NCBI RefSeq assembly: GCF_025154055.1
Contig: NZ_JAOALK010000028.1
Coordinates: forward strand, 1 to 35,581
Direction of reading: 5' to 3'
From: Aquibacillus koreensis
Lineage (GTDB): Bacteria > Bacillota > Bacilli > Bacillales > Amphibacillaceae
Length of the DNA: 35,581 bases
Both the position numbers and the translations under genes were made by a program. Each line of letters opens with the position of its first letter. The stretch's first letter is position 1. Below, in pieces: positions 22,854-31,109 of the stretch. The notes beneath the pieces are model-generated. The model was not told where the DNA came from and made no database searches. It saw only the letters and a program-made list of their open reading frames with translations.

Positions 22854-23852
22854 TTATTTACGATAGATGACGGTGCTGTAGACGGTGCTGGGTGCGTTTG
22901 GTTCTAGGTGTTTTTTTGCACTGTTTACGGCGGTTAGTGCCTCTGTGTAACCGGAGGCAATGAGCATCGTTTTACCTGGATAGGATGTTGCGTCTCCTGC
23001 AGCAAAAATCCCCTCAATATTGGTTGCCATAAAATGATCGACTACTACGCGATTGCTATCCGTTTCAAGCCCCCAATTGTCAAAAGGAGTGGGATTCATT
23101 TTCAGACCATGATAGGTTAATAAATGATCCACATCGATTTGTTCAACGGCCGCCTGTTCTGATTTAATTATAATCTGATCTAACCAACCCTCATCCCCAT
23201 CAAGTTGACCAATCTCACTCGCTAGTTTTACGACGACAGAAGACTTGTCAAGTTGTTCTAGCTCGACATCGGCGGCATTTTGGAAAGTTTTTTTGTTGTT
23301 TACAAGATAAACTTGTTCTGCAATTCCTTCTAAAGTTAGTGCCCAGTCCACCCCAATTCGATTGTTCGAGCAGATCATCACACGTTTTCCAACGTATTGC
23401 TGTGGATTTTTCATGGTATAATGATGACTTTTACCCGTATAAAGCTCTATATTTGATATGTCTGGTTGCACCGTATCAAATTTACCTGTGCCTGTTGCAA
23501 TGATAACGGTTTTTGAATGATGAACCATTCCTTCCTTTGAAGTTAAGGAAAAAGTACCATCTTCATTTTTTTTAATTGTTTCAATCCATTCATTTTGCAC
23601 AATCGTAGGTTGGTGTTTCGCTGCCTGATCGATCGTTTGTTTTACTAGTTCATCACCCGTGATTTGTGGGATCCCACCTATATCATAAATTAGTTTTTCT
23701 GGCAGGAATTTGGCTACCTTTCCACCTAGCTCCGTGTCAGACTCGATCAGTTTCGTTTTCATTCCTCGCATGCCACAATAAAAAGCGGTATATAATCCGG
23801 TTGAACCTCCGCCAATAATAATCACATCGTCCAAATTGCTAGTGTCAGTCAT
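22854..23852 (-). CDS. Ferredoxin-NADP reductase-like flavoprotein, possible siderophore reductase
   Basis: This 332-residue thioredoxin-reductase-like flavoprotein is of the type 2 ferredoxin-NADP reductase group (YumC-like), without the redox CxxC of thioredoxin reductase. The FAD site is IIIGGGSTGLYTAFYCGMRG (11-30) and GIFAAGDATSYPGK near the C-terminus. The second nucleotide site, normally GGGNSA in YumC, reads CSNNRIG at 161-167, so the usual glycines are missing. It lies downstream of two siderophore permeases in a Fur-controlled cluster, like Staphylococcus aureus IruO, which reduces ferric siderophores (inference). ATG 23852 is the start. The altered site may change its reductant. 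Confidence 0.83.
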   Translation of the reverse strand: MTDTSNLDDVIIIGGGSTGLYTAFYCGMRGMKTKLIESDTELGGKVAKFLPEKLIYDIGGIPQITGDELVKQTIDQAAKHQPTIVQNEWIETIKKNEDGTFSLTSKEGMVHHSKTVIIATGTGKFDTVQPDISNIELYTGKSHHYTMKNPQQYVGKRVMICSNNRIGVDWALTLEGIAEQVYLVNNKKTFQNAADVELEQLDKSSVVVKLASEIGQLDGDEGWLDQIIIKSEQAAVEQIDVDHLLTYHGLKMNPTPFDNWGLETDSNRVVVDHFMATNIEGIFAAGDATSYPGKTMLIASGYTEALTAVNSAKKHLEPNAPSTVYSTVIYRK

Positions 23853-23890
23853 AAGAATCTCCCTTTATTCGTAGTCTTTTTCTCTAATGT

Positions 23891-24901
23891 TTAGCTTTTC
23901 ATGAGTAAATAAATGAAATAACTTCCCCCAACTAGCGATACGATTAGTCCAACTGGTATTTCGGAGGGCGATAATATATTTCGACCAATTGTATCTGATA
24001 GTAATAGTATGAATGCACCCATTAAAGCAGTAATCGGAAGGAATGAAGCGTGATTCGTACCGACTAATTTTTTCGATAAGTGCGGTGTAATGAGTCCTAT
24101 AAAAGCAATTCCACCACCGACAGCAACACTAGAGCCCGCAAGTGCAACCGCGATAAAAAGTAAGAACAAACGATGGCGCTCCACATTTGTGCCTAAGCCT
24201 TTTGCAATGTCATCCCCTAAATGGAGTGTATTTAACATGTTTGATTGGTAGATTGCTAAAGGGATCAGAAGTAGTACCCATGGTAATAATGCAAGTACAT
24301 ATGTCCAATCTGTTCCTGCTATATTTCCGGATAGCCAGACTGTGGCTCGGGTAAAATCATTTGGATCCATTTTCAACTGAAACATAATAATTAAAGCTGC
24401 AAATGCACTGTTAATCCCAATTCCAACTAAAATAAGTCGAATTGGGGTAATGCCATTTTTCCATGAAATAGCATAAATAAGGATCGCCGCCAACATCGAA
24501 CCAGCTAGTGCTGTAAGTGGTAAAAGAAATACGGATGTTGTGGAAGCTCCAGCACCTTGAAACAAATAAATATATAAAACAACCGCAAAACCTGCTCCAG
24601 CATTAATTCCGATTATCCCAGGATCAGCTAATTCGTTATGGGTAATGCTTTGTAAAATGGCTCCTGATATAGCCATAGCAGCGCCAATCAATAACGCAAT
24701 CACAATCCGAGGTAATCGAAAATGGAAAAGCACCATGCTATTGTTTTCCGTACCTTGTCCGATTAGCGTTTTCATCACTTCAATAGGAGAGATTGCGACT
24801 ACACCGAGATTAAGATTGATTAATAGCGTTCCTAACATCCCCATCATTAGAATGATGGCAACGAGTAAAGTTCTTCTTGTTCGACTTTTCAGTGCTTTCA
24901 T
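23891..24901 (-). CDS. Iron-siderophore ABC transporter permease (FecCD)
   Basis: This 336-residue integral membrane subunit of a siderophore importer has about nine or ten hydrophobic segments. The signature RLPRIVIALLIGAAMAISGAILQ near residues 45-70 and LGDDIAKGLG toward the C-terminus are typical of FecCD permeases; the latter region contacts the ATPase. It pairs with the preceding permease to form the pore. The ATG at 24901 overlaps the stop of the first permease (TGATG), with AGAGGAA upstream, so translation is coupled; the GTG one codon earlier is possible. It ends 38 bases before the flavoprotein gene. Confidence 0.93.
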   Translation of the reverse strand: MKALKSRTRRTLLVAIILMMGMLGTLLINLNLGVVAISPIEVMKTLIGQGTENNSMVLFHFRLPRIVIALLIGAAMAISGAILQSITHNELADPGIIGINAGAGFAVVLYIYLFQGAGASTTSVFLLPLTALAGSMLAAILIYAISWKNGITPIRLILVGIGINSAFAALIIMFQLKMDPNDFTRATVWLSGNIAGTDWTYVLALLPWVLLLIPLAIYQSNMLNTLHLGDDIAKGLGTNVERHRLFLLFIAVALAGSSVAVGGGIAFIGLITPHLSKKLVGTNHASFLPITALMGAFILLLSDTIGRNILSPSEIPVGLIVSLVGGSYFIYLLMKS

Positions 24902-25947
24902 CACATTCCTCTCCCTTCACGTCGTGCCAAATAAAGAAAGAAAGGAACACCAATCAGTGCAGTCACCGTTCCTACTGGTGTCTCAAATGGTGGATTTACC
25001 ATACGAGAAATTGTGTCTGCAATCACTAACAATAGAGCACCTAATACTGCAGAACATGGGATAATCCATCTGTAATCAACACCGACAAGAAAGCGTGTAA
25101 TATGAGGTATGACCAACCCGATAAAACCAATTGTGCCTGCAACAGAAACTGCTGCACCTGTTAGCAACAATACAACGAGTGTACCTGTTATTTTTATAAA
25201 AATAGTTTGCTGTCCTAACCCTTTTGCAACATCATCTCCAAGGTTTAATACCGTAATGGAGTTTGCTAGAAATAAGGCAATAACAAAACCAATTAATGCA
25301 ACAGGAGCTAAAATGTGAACGTGCATCCATTGCACACTAGAAACCCCGCCCGCATACCAAAAACTGATATCTTTTGCGATGTTAAAATGAATCGCGATTG
25401 CCGATGACAAAGAACTAAGTAACGCAGTCACAGCTGTCCCTGCAAGCGCAAGTTTTACCGGAGTTAATCCAGTTTTGGAGATCGATCCTACACCAAAAAC
25501 AATCGCAACACCAATACCTGCACCTCCAAACGCCCATAACATCATTACAAAATTGGATGCTTGTGGCATGACTACAAGTGCAACTGCCATCATAAAGGAG
25601 GCCCCAGCCGTAACACCCATAATAGATGGTGATGCAAGTGGATTGCGTGTCATACCTTGCATAATCGCCCCAGACATGGCGAGTCCTGCACCAATTAATG
25701 CAGCAGCAAGCGCTCGAGGAATTCGTAGGCCTCTGATAATCTGATGCGCAGTGGAGCTTGCATCAAAGTTAGTTAAACTTTGCCATATCGTTATAAAATC
25801 AATATTGGAGGCACCATATAAAATTGATCCACCAACGGAAAGGACTAATAATGCAATTCCACCAAATAAAATAAAGGTTGCTAGAATGGGCCTTGATGTG
25901 GGTGGTTTCTGTTTGGAAACGATATTTTCTGATGTGTTGTTCGCCAT
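24901..25947 (-). CDS. Iron-siderophore ABC transporter permease (FecCD)
   Basis: This is the first permease of the pair, with 348 residues. It starts with a cytoplasmic tail (MANNTSENIVSKQKPPTSRP) and then about ten membrane segments. RIPRALAAALIGAGLAMSGAIMQ and NLGDDVAKGLGQQ are the family signatures. TTAGGAGCATACATTT precedes ATG 25947, and the Fur box at 25981 is 34 bases upstream. The binding lipoprotein is divergent. No ATPase gene is present in the window; Bacillus species often share one, such as YusV, between several importers. Confidence 0.93.
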   Translation of the reverse strand: MANNTSENIVSKQKPPTSRPILATFILFGGIALLVLSVGGSILYGASNIDFITIWQSLTNFDASSTAHQIIRGLRIPRALAAALIGAGLAMSGAIMQGMTRNPLASPSIMGVTAGASFMMAVALVVMPQASNFVMMLWAFGGAGIGVAIVFGVGSISKTGLTPVKLALAGTAVTALLSSLSSAIAIHFNIAKDISFWYAGGVSSVQWMHVHILAPVALIGFVIALFLANSITVLNLGDDVAKGLGQQTIFIKITGTLVVLLLTGAAVSVAGTIGFIGLVIPHITRFLVGVDYRWIIPCSAVLGALLLVIADTISRMVNPPFETPVGTVTALIGVPFFLYLARREGRGM

Positions 25948-25980
25948 AAATGTATGCTCCTAAAAATAGCTTATGTAATT

Positions 25981-26000
25981 GATAATCGTTATCATTATAG
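25981..26000. promoter_or_regulatory. Fur box for the permease operon
   Basis: GATAATCGTTATCATTATAG fits the Fur consensus of repeated GATAAT/ATTATC hexamers closely. It lies directly upstream of the first permease, so this side should be repressed when iron is plentiful. Confidence 0.85.
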
Positions 26001-26060
26001 TATAAAAGCGATAATCGAGCAATCATTGGCAATAATAAGGATAAAATAGTTGTTGCAAAT

Positions 26061-26079
26061 GATAATGATAATTGTTATC
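26061..26079. promoter_or_regulatory. Fur box for the binding-protein gene
   Basis: GATAATGATAATTGTTATC is an almost ideal Fur box, flanked by AAT and ATT. It is 40 bases before the binding-protein start, so the divergent unit has its own box. Confidence 0.9.
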
Positions 26080-26118
26080 ATTTGTTTTATATTAAAAAAT
26101 AAAAAAGGGGACATCAAC

Positions 26119-27129
26119 ATGAAGAAGTTGTACATATTAATGATCTTAATGGCGCTTGGCCTAGTGTTAGCAGCCTGTGGAAATGATAATGAAGAACAAA
26201 CGGAGCAAAATGGTGAATCTAATGTCGAGAACGAGAATGAAGCTAATAGTAGTGAAGAGGAAGAAACGGATACGGAAAGTGAAGCAACAGAAAGAACGTT
26301 AACTGATGCAATGGGGAACGAGGTAACAGTACCAGCTGAACCACAACGTGTTATTGCTTCTTACCTAGAAGACTACTTAGTAGCTTTAGGTATTACACCA
26401 GTTGCACAGTGGTCGGTTAGTGATGGCGCTAGTATTCAAGATTATTTGCAAGATGGTCTAGCAGATGTACCAACTATTCCGTATGACCTTCCATTAGAAG
26501 CGGTAACTAGCTTTAATCCAGATTTAATTATTATGGATTCTGCAAGTATGGTCGAAGGAAACAAATATGATCAATATAGCAGAATTGCACCGACATATGT
26601 AATTGGCTCAGAGCAAAATAATGATTGGCGTGATGAGTTATTAGAAATCGGTAAAGTATTTGGTCAAGAGGAAAAAGCAGAGCAAATTCTTGCTGACTAT
26701 GAGGCAAAAGCCGCAGCAGCAAAAGAAGAGATTCAATCATCGATTGGCGATGAATCAGTTGCAGCATTATGGTTAGTTAGTAACACGTTCTACATTGTAA
26801 GTGAAAACCTGTCCAGTGGTGACGTATTATACAATGATTTAGGATTAACTGTACCAAATGTGGTAACAGAAATTTCTGAAAGCTCAGAAGCAAACTGGTC
26901 TGAAATCTCACTAGAGAAGTTAGCAGAACTAGATGCAGATCATATTTTCCTAGTAAATAGTGACAAAGGAACAGGATCTGAAATGTTACAAGATGACATT
27001 TGGCAAAACATCCCAGCGGTTAAGAATGGTAATATCTACGAATACGAATCAACAACGAGCTGGTTATACACAGGCCCAATCGCTAGCACACAAATGATCG
27101 ACAACATCCTAGCAGAAATAGCAGAGTAA
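26119..27129 (+). CDS. Iron-siderophore substrate-binding lipoprotein
   Basis: This 336-residue extracellular receptor delivers ferric siderophore to the permease pair. The signal peptide ends LVLAAC, so Cys20 is lipidated. An acidic linker of about 40 residues (runs of Glu, Asn, Ser) follows. The mature class III binding domain begins TLTDAMGNEVTVPAEPQRV, with the two lobes ALGITPVAQWS and SFNPDLIIMDSAS. ATG 26119 follows AAAAAGGGGACATCA; the 69 bases before it in frame include the Fur box, so they are not coding. The gene is divergent from the permeases. The type of siderophore cannot be read from sequence; Bacillus YfiY and YxeB relatives bind hydroxamates or schizokinen. Confidence 0.93.
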   Translation: MKKLYILMILMALGLVLAACGNDNEEQTEQNGESNVENENEANSSEEEETDTESEATERTLTDAMGNEVTVPAEPQRVIASYLEDYLVALGITPVAQWSVSDGASIQDYLQDGLADVPTIPYDLPLEAVTSFNPDLIIMDSASMVEGNKYDQYSRIAPTYVIGSEQNNDWRDELLEIGKVFGQEEKAEQILADYEAKAAAAKEEIQSSIGDESVAALWLVSNTFYIVSENLSSGDVLYNDLGLTVPNVVTEISESSEANWSEISLEKLAELDADHIFLVNSDKGTGSEMLQDDIWQNIPAVKNGNIYEYESTTSWLYTGPIASTQMIDNILAEIAE

Positions 27130-27132
27130 AAC

Positions 27133-27161
27133 GTAAACATGGGGACGGTTCTTATGTTTAC
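27133..27161 (+). repeat. Dispersed 31-bp repeat, single unit with altered ends
   Basis: GTAAACATGGGGACGGTTCT is followed by TATGTTTAC. The ends differ from TGGAAACA but still match each other as GTAAACAT and ATGTTTAC, an example of paired change. Confidence 0.85.
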
Positions 27162-27183
27162 TAAATAAAAAAAATAACATTCG

Positions 27184-27213
27184 AGAGGGTAATTGATACC
27201 CTCTTCTTTTTTT
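27184..27213 (+). terminator. Terminator of the binding-protein gene
   Basis: AGAGGGT (27184-27190), loop AATTGAT, ACCCTCT (27198-27204), then TCTTTTTTT. Confidence 0.88.
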
Positions 27214-27356
27214 GTTCATAAGGGAAACGAGAAGCCAAATCATAGTAATTACTTAGACGAATGAACCACTCCATACATTTTGTACTTCCAAAGATATAGT
27301 CACACGCCTAATTTACGCCTATCTAGGCATCCGCCTTTCCAACAAATGGGTAAATA

Positions 27357-27365
27357 CATATGGTA
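27357..27365 (+). promoter_or_regulatory. Candidate mother-cell sigma factor -10 element
   Basis: CATATGGTA fits CATAnnnTA, the -10 form of sigma-K and close to that of sigma-E, 34 bases before a YjcZ gene. No -35 element is seen at the correct spacing, so the call is tentative. Confidence 0.3.
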
Positions 27366-27398
27366 TAAGTAGATAACACATTAGGAGGTGTTATTTTA

Positions 27399-27491
27399 AT
27401 GAGTGCAACAACAGGCTTTGGCGGTGGCTTTGCGCTTATCGTAGTCTTATTCATTCTATTGATTATTGTTGGCGCTGGCGGCTATGTATAA
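27399..27491 (+). CDS. YjcZ family sporulation protein
   Basis: This 30-residue single-span membrane protein starts MSATTGFGGG, followed by [15 protein letters not shown] and the tail AGGYV. It is almost identical in its span to the copies at 17340 and 27555. ATG 27399 follows TTAGGAGGTGTTATTTTA. It is one of a tandem pair. Confidence 0.9.
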   Translation: MSATTGFGGGFALIVVLFILLIIVGAGGYV

Positions 27492-27554
27492 TAATTGATT
27501 TGTCCGAGATTTGACCTGAAATAACACACAATCTTGAAAGGAGTGTTGTCTATC

Positions 27555-27701
27555 ATGATGTATAATTATGGTTGTAATCCGTGCGCAGGTGGCTATGGTT
27601 ACGGAGGATATGGCTATGGAACAGGAACAGGTACTACTGGATTTGCATTAATCGTAGTACTATTCATTCTACTAATCATTGTTGGTGCAACTTGGGCATA
27701 A
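27555..27701 (+). CDS. YjcZ family sporulation protein, longer form
   Basis: This 48-residue protein has an N-terminus of [20 protein letters not shown] (a CNPC pair, then Gly/Tyr and Gly/Thr repeats) followed by the conserved [15 protein letters not shown] span and the tail ATWA. The extra Cys pair and Gly-rich leader distinguish it from its two neighbours. GAAAGGAGTG is upstream; either of two successive ATGs could start it. A terminator follows. Confidence 0.88.
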   Translation: MMYNYGCNPCAGGYGYGGYGYGTGTGTTGFALIVVLFILLIIVGATWA

Positions 27702-27713
27702 TATAGAAAGCTA

Positions 27714-27740
27714 CCCCCTGTTTGATGACAGGGGTTTTTC
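27714..27740 (+). terminator. Terminator of the tandem YjcZ genes
   Basis: CCCCTGT (27715-27721), loop TTGATG, ACAGGGG (27728-27734), then TTTTTC. Confidence 0.88.
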
Positions 27741-27841
27741 TTAGTTCATATTAATTAAAACTTCATTTTTTTAGACAACCCCCCACACTTCATTTGAATC
27801 CTTACATAAAAATAAAGTAATCACCTTTGGGGGGGGTTAAT

Positions 27842-28162
27842 ATGCATGGATACGAAAAAATAAATGCAGAAGTTAAAGTAATGAAAGTGAAAATGGAAGA
27901 AAACGCTAAAGAAATAGAAGAGCTCCAGGATCAACTTGACCATAAAATTGGCAAGCATGAGGGACTAGTACTTATTGAGAAAACGATTGGTGATAAAAGA
28001 TTTATGACAGAAGAAGAAGCAAATGCACTCGTAAATAAAATAGAAAATAAGATGGAATCCTATAATAATCAGATACAACTTCAACTAATAAAATGGATTA
28101 TTGGCGTTGGAATAAGTGTAGCAGGCATCACCATAGGCGCACTTCGACTTTTCATAGGATAA
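27842..28162 (+). CDS. XhlA-like coiled-coil membrane protein
   Basis: This 106-residue protein has a long charged helix (about 8-75, with heptad-like Glu, Lys and Leu in MKVKMEENAKEIEELQDQLD) and a single C-terminal membrane span (about 82-102, WIIGVGISVAGITIGALRLF). The layout resembles XhlA, the cell-surface protein of the PBSX lysis cassette, but no holin or amidase gene is near. ATG 27842 follows GGGGGG with six-base spacing; TTG 27827 is inside that G run. It is probably a stand-alone chromosomal relative; function is unknown. Confidence 0.7.
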   Translation: MHGYEKINAEVKVMKVKMEENAKEIEELQDQLDHKIGKHEGLVLIEKTIGDKRFMTEEEANALVNKIENKMESYNNQIQLQLIKWIIGVGISVAGITIGALRLFIG

Positions 28163-28168
28163 GCTGTG

Positions 28169-28245
28169 TAAACATGGGGACGGTTCTTGTGTTTCCATTT
28201 TTCAATTATTTTGAAAATGGAAACACAAGAACCGTCCCTGCGTTC
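28169..28245. repeat. Dispersed 31-bp repeat, inverted pair
   Basis: The forward unit (TAAACATGGGGACGGTTCTT) and the reverse unit (AACACAAGAACCGTCCCTGC) enclose a second stem TTTTCAA/TTGAAAA. The variable parts TTCTTGTGTTTCC and GGAAACACAAGAA match exactly. Confidence 0.88.
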
Positions 28246-28324
28246 ATGATGTTTGACAATTATCTAACTTGTAACTAAGATGTAATCAAATATAAATAGA
28301 ATAAATGAAAAGGGAGGAACTCAA

Positions 28325-29191
28325 GTGAAAATTTTAGTGACTGGTGCCACTGGAAAACTAGGTGGCAAAATTGTAGATATATTATTACAAAAGATACCGG
28401 CAAGCCAGTTGGCTGTTAGTGTAAGAGATCCTCAAAAAGCGACACATTTACGTGAGCAAGGTGTAGATGTTAGAAAAGGTGATTTTGATAACTCGGAATC
28501 GTTAGACACTGCATTTGCAGGGATTGACCGAATTCTGATTATATCAACTGATGGTGATACAGAGACAAGAATCAAACAACATACGAATGCAGTCGCTGCG
28601 GCAGAACGAGCAAAGGTGAAATTTATCGCATATACGAGTATTGCTGATGCGAATAATAGTACGATGTTTCTAGCACCTCCGCACGTTGCTACCGAAAAGG
28701 CAATTAAACAAACAGGTATTCCGTATTCCTTTTTACGCAATAATTGGTACTTAGAAAATGAAGTCTCGACTATTCAAGGTGTCCTGGCAGGAGCGCCCTG
28801 GGTAACAGCTGCAGGAACAGGGAAAGTTGGTTGGGTATTACAAAGAGACTATGCCGAGGCGACGGCTGCTGTCCTTGCTGGTGAGGGGCATGAAAATACA
28901 ATTTATGAGCTATCTGGAAAGCTAGTAAGTCAAGAGGAGTTTGCGTCTACACTGGGATCAGTATTAGATAAGGACATTCCAGTGCAACAAGTGGATGATC
29001 AAACATATGCAGCAATAATGAAAGAAGCAGGTGTCCCTGACTTTGTTGTGCCGATGTTAGTCGAGATTCAAAAAGGTATCAGAGACGGAGCGTTAGAAGT
29101 AGAAAGTACGGACTTTGAAAAACTTATCGGGCGACCAGCTACGCCAATTCAAGAAGCACTTCCGGAGATTGTCAAAGGCATTTCTAAATAA
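28325..29191 (+). CDS. NmrA-like NAD(P)H oxidoreductase (QOR2/YtfG type)
   Basis: This 288-residue atypical short-chain dehydrogenase has the Rossmann loop MKILVTGATGKLGGKIVD at the N-terminus, VSVRDPQKATHL and VRKGDFDNSESLDTAF next, and YTSIADANNSTMFLAPPHVATEKAIKQTGIPYSFLRNNWYLEN in the middle. These are typical of NmrA-family quinone reductases such as E. coli YtfG (QorB), which uses NADPH. GTG 28325 follows AAAAGGGAGGAACTCAA. It is monocistronic, with a bidirectional terminator after it. The physiological electron acceptor is not known here; quinone is inferred from the family. Confidence 0.88.
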   Translation: MKILVTGATGKLGGKIVDILLQKIPASQLAVSVRDPQKATHLREQGVDVRKGDFDNSESLDTAFAGIDRILIISTDGDTETRIKQHTNAVAAAERAKVKFIAYTSIADANNSTMFLAPPHVATEKAIKQTGIPYSFLRNNWYLENEVSTIQGVLAGAPWVTAAGTGKVGWVLQRDYAEATAAVLAGEGHENTIYELSGKLVSQEEFASTLGSVLDKDIPVQQVDDQTYAAIMKEAGVPDFVVPMLVEIQKGIRDGALEVESTDFEKLIGRPATPIQEALPEIVKGISK

Positions 29192-29203
29192 ATCTAAAAA
29201 ATA

Positions 29204-29241
29204 AAAATGAGGCAAGAGATAATGTTCTCTCGCCTCATTTT
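29204..29241. terminator. Bidirectional terminator between convergent genes
   Basis: AAAATGAGGCAAGAGA (29204-29219) and TCTCTCGCCTCATTTT (29226-29241) pair with one mismatch. Both outer sides are A or T rich, so it serves the NmrA gene and the MMPL operon. Confidence 0.88.
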
Positions 29242-29280
29242 GGTATGGGTAGAGGGGGACTTATTTAGCTGTCCTCTCTA

Positions 29281-31107
29281 TTATTTAAACAAATCCATCA
29301 AACGCTCCCAAAATCCTTTTTCCTGCTTTGGTTGTTCTTCTGTTTCTTCTTGTTCTTCTTTTTCAATGCTTTCCGTTTTAATGATAAATTGAACATTGTT
29401 GATTTTATCGTTATTGCTAGGAGAGACAAAAGATACAGGTTCAAAGTCACTGTTTTCGAAATCAGCAATCATCTGATCGATTTCTTCTTGCATTTCATCA
29501 GGTAGATTACTAGTTGATTCTTCTAATTCTGTCGTACCTTCAGCAAGCTCACCGACACCGTCTTCTAACTCGGATGTTCCTACAGAAACATCCACTATCC
29601 CATCGTGTAACTGACTGTAAGAATGAGCCAATTGGCCAACACCATCTGTGTAACTTCCGAGACCAACATGAAATTCTTCATAGTTCGTAGAAAGTTGAGA
29701 TAAGCCCTCTTGTAGTTGGCCTAATGATTCGGAAACATCCATACCCGCTATGGAAGAAGTAAGTTCATCAACCATTGTAGTTAGATTCTTTTCCAATTCA
29801 GCAAACCCTGTACTAGTATTAGAGAGAGAAGGACCTACAGCATCAAAGGCTTCTTTCGCTTGAGTGTACGTTCCTTTTGCCGTTTGTGCTGCCTTGTATG
29901 TTTCGACTAATTGATCAACGACCTCTTCTTGATCAGCTCCACTAGTAGGAAGTGATTCTATTTCTTTATCAGTTATCTCATAAGATGGAATGGCGGCCAT
30001 TGCTTGATCCAATCCTTGATATGCAGCAATGTAGTTATCTCTTAATGAGTCTAGTCCCGTAGCGGTTTCATTCAGTCCGGTAGCCATTTCTGAGAGTCCA
30101 CCAACGAGCTTTTCCAAACCGCTAAGTTCCATTTCATCCGAATTTTCTAGTGAAGTGCTCATTTCCTTTAAAGCATTTTTAATAGCAGCAGATGCTTCTA
30201 TAAGCTCAGATGATGACCCATTAATGTCACTGATACCGTCATTAAATTCAGATGACCCATTACGTAAGCTCCATACGCCATCGTTCAAGTCTGTAACACC
30301 GCCATTTAAATCGGAAACACCATCATTGATTTTAGCGATTGCGTCCGTCAACGACGCCATATCACCCGTCATATCTTCCATATCGGGAGAATCAATTGAC
30401 ATAGATGAAGGGACAGCTTTAATGTCGATCCCTTGTAGCTCAAAGTCGACTACATCAGCTTCAAGACTAAGGTTTCCATTTTTCTCAGGCATAACAGTAA
30501 ACGTAATTTGCTTATTTTTCCCTGCATTAGCAACCATCCCGTCTTTTGCTTCCATGTTTGTAAAGACGGTAGGATCAAGTGTAAGTGAAATTTGTAACAG
30601 GTAATTGTTAAAAAATACGTCGTCAACCTGCTCATTGGCAGACGTCTCTATTTTAATTTCAACATGCCCATCTTTCCCTGCTAATTCGTCAGGAGTGATT
30701 GCTTTGTCATCTAACCAATAAGAGACATCAATGTTCCATGGTAATGGAACATCATCCATATTCCCTTGATAATAGTATTTCCCTTCTGGAGCTGTAAATA
30801 TAATTTTATTGTCAGCTTGCTCTATTTCGTCCAAGTTAGTAAGGTTTTTAAGACTATCATAACTACCATAGTCTACTATTTCTCCAGCTTCTGTAACCTC
30901 AAAATTATTCACAACATACATTTCATCTTGTTCACCAGTTGCCTGTAATGCTGCATATATGACTTCATCCTTATAGGAGAGACTTCCATCTTGCTGCCCG
31001 ATATTATTTTCTTCTGCGTTGCTTTCATCAGAAGCTGCAGTTACTAGAAATGACGGCAAAACAAGCATAGCAGCCATAGAGCCAAGTAGTATTCGTTTCG
31101 TTTTCAT
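29281..31107 (-). CDS. Secreted helical-repeat partner of MMPL transporter (YhgE-like)
   Basis: This 608-residue extracytoplasmic protein has the signal peptide MKTKRILLGSMAAMLVLPSF, cleaved near LVTAA. An N-terminal beta-rich part (about 30-240) comes first. A long region with repeats of the type DLNGGVxxLNDGVxxLRxGS (about 250-540) follows, as in YhgE/Pip and in the extracellular parts of Bacillus MMPL proteins. The tail is Glu-rich, ending FWERLMDLFK, without a membrane span. Three ATGs stand in tandem; GGGG is eight bases before the third, so 31107 is chosen. The MMPL stop is two bases upstream, so the two are coupled and probably form one envelope complex (inference). Confidence 0.8.
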   Translation of the reverse strand: MKTKRILLGSMAAMLVLPSFLVTAASDESNAEENNIGQQDGSLSYKDEVIYAALQATGEQDEMYVVNNFEVTEAGEIVDYGSYDSLKNLTNLDEIEQADNKIIFTAPEGKYYYQGNMDDVPLPWNIDVSYWLDDKAITPDELAGKDGHVEIKIETSANEQVDDVFFNNYLLQISLTLDPTVFTNMEAKDGMVANAGKNKQITFTVMPEKNGNLSLEADVVDFELQGIDIKAVPSSMSIDSPDMEDMTGDMASLTDAIAKINDGVSDLNGGVTDLNDGVWSLRNGSSEFNDGISDINGSSSELIEASAAIKNALKEMSTSLENSDEMELSGLEKLVGGLSEMATGLNETATGLDSLRDNYIAAYQGLDQAMAAIPSYEITDKEIESLPTSGADQEEVVDQLVETYKAAQTAKGTYTQAKEAFDAVGPSLSNTSTGFAELEKNLTTMVDELTSSIAGMDVSESLGQLQEGLSQLSTNYEEFHVGLGSYTDGVGQLAHSYSQLHDGIVDVSVGTSELEDGVGELAEGTTELEESTSNLPDEMQEEIDQMIADFENSDFEPVSFVSPSNNDKINNVQFIIKTESIEKEEQEETEEQPKQEKGFWERLMDLFK

Positions 31108-31109
31108 CA

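Noticed and set aside
25109-25963. Several plus-strand frames antisense to the siderophore permeases
   Set aside because: They are low-complexity reversals of the hydrophobic permease codons (Ala, Pro, Thr rich) with no start signals.
27842-28162. XhlA-like gene as part of a prophage lysis cassette
   Set aside because: No holin, endolysin or phage structural gene is near; it stands alone between YjcZ genes and an oxidoreductase.
28432-28740. 102-codon minus-strand frame inside the NmrA-like gene
   Set aside because: It is antisense to a well-supported gene, has no start signal and its composition is that of a reversed frame.
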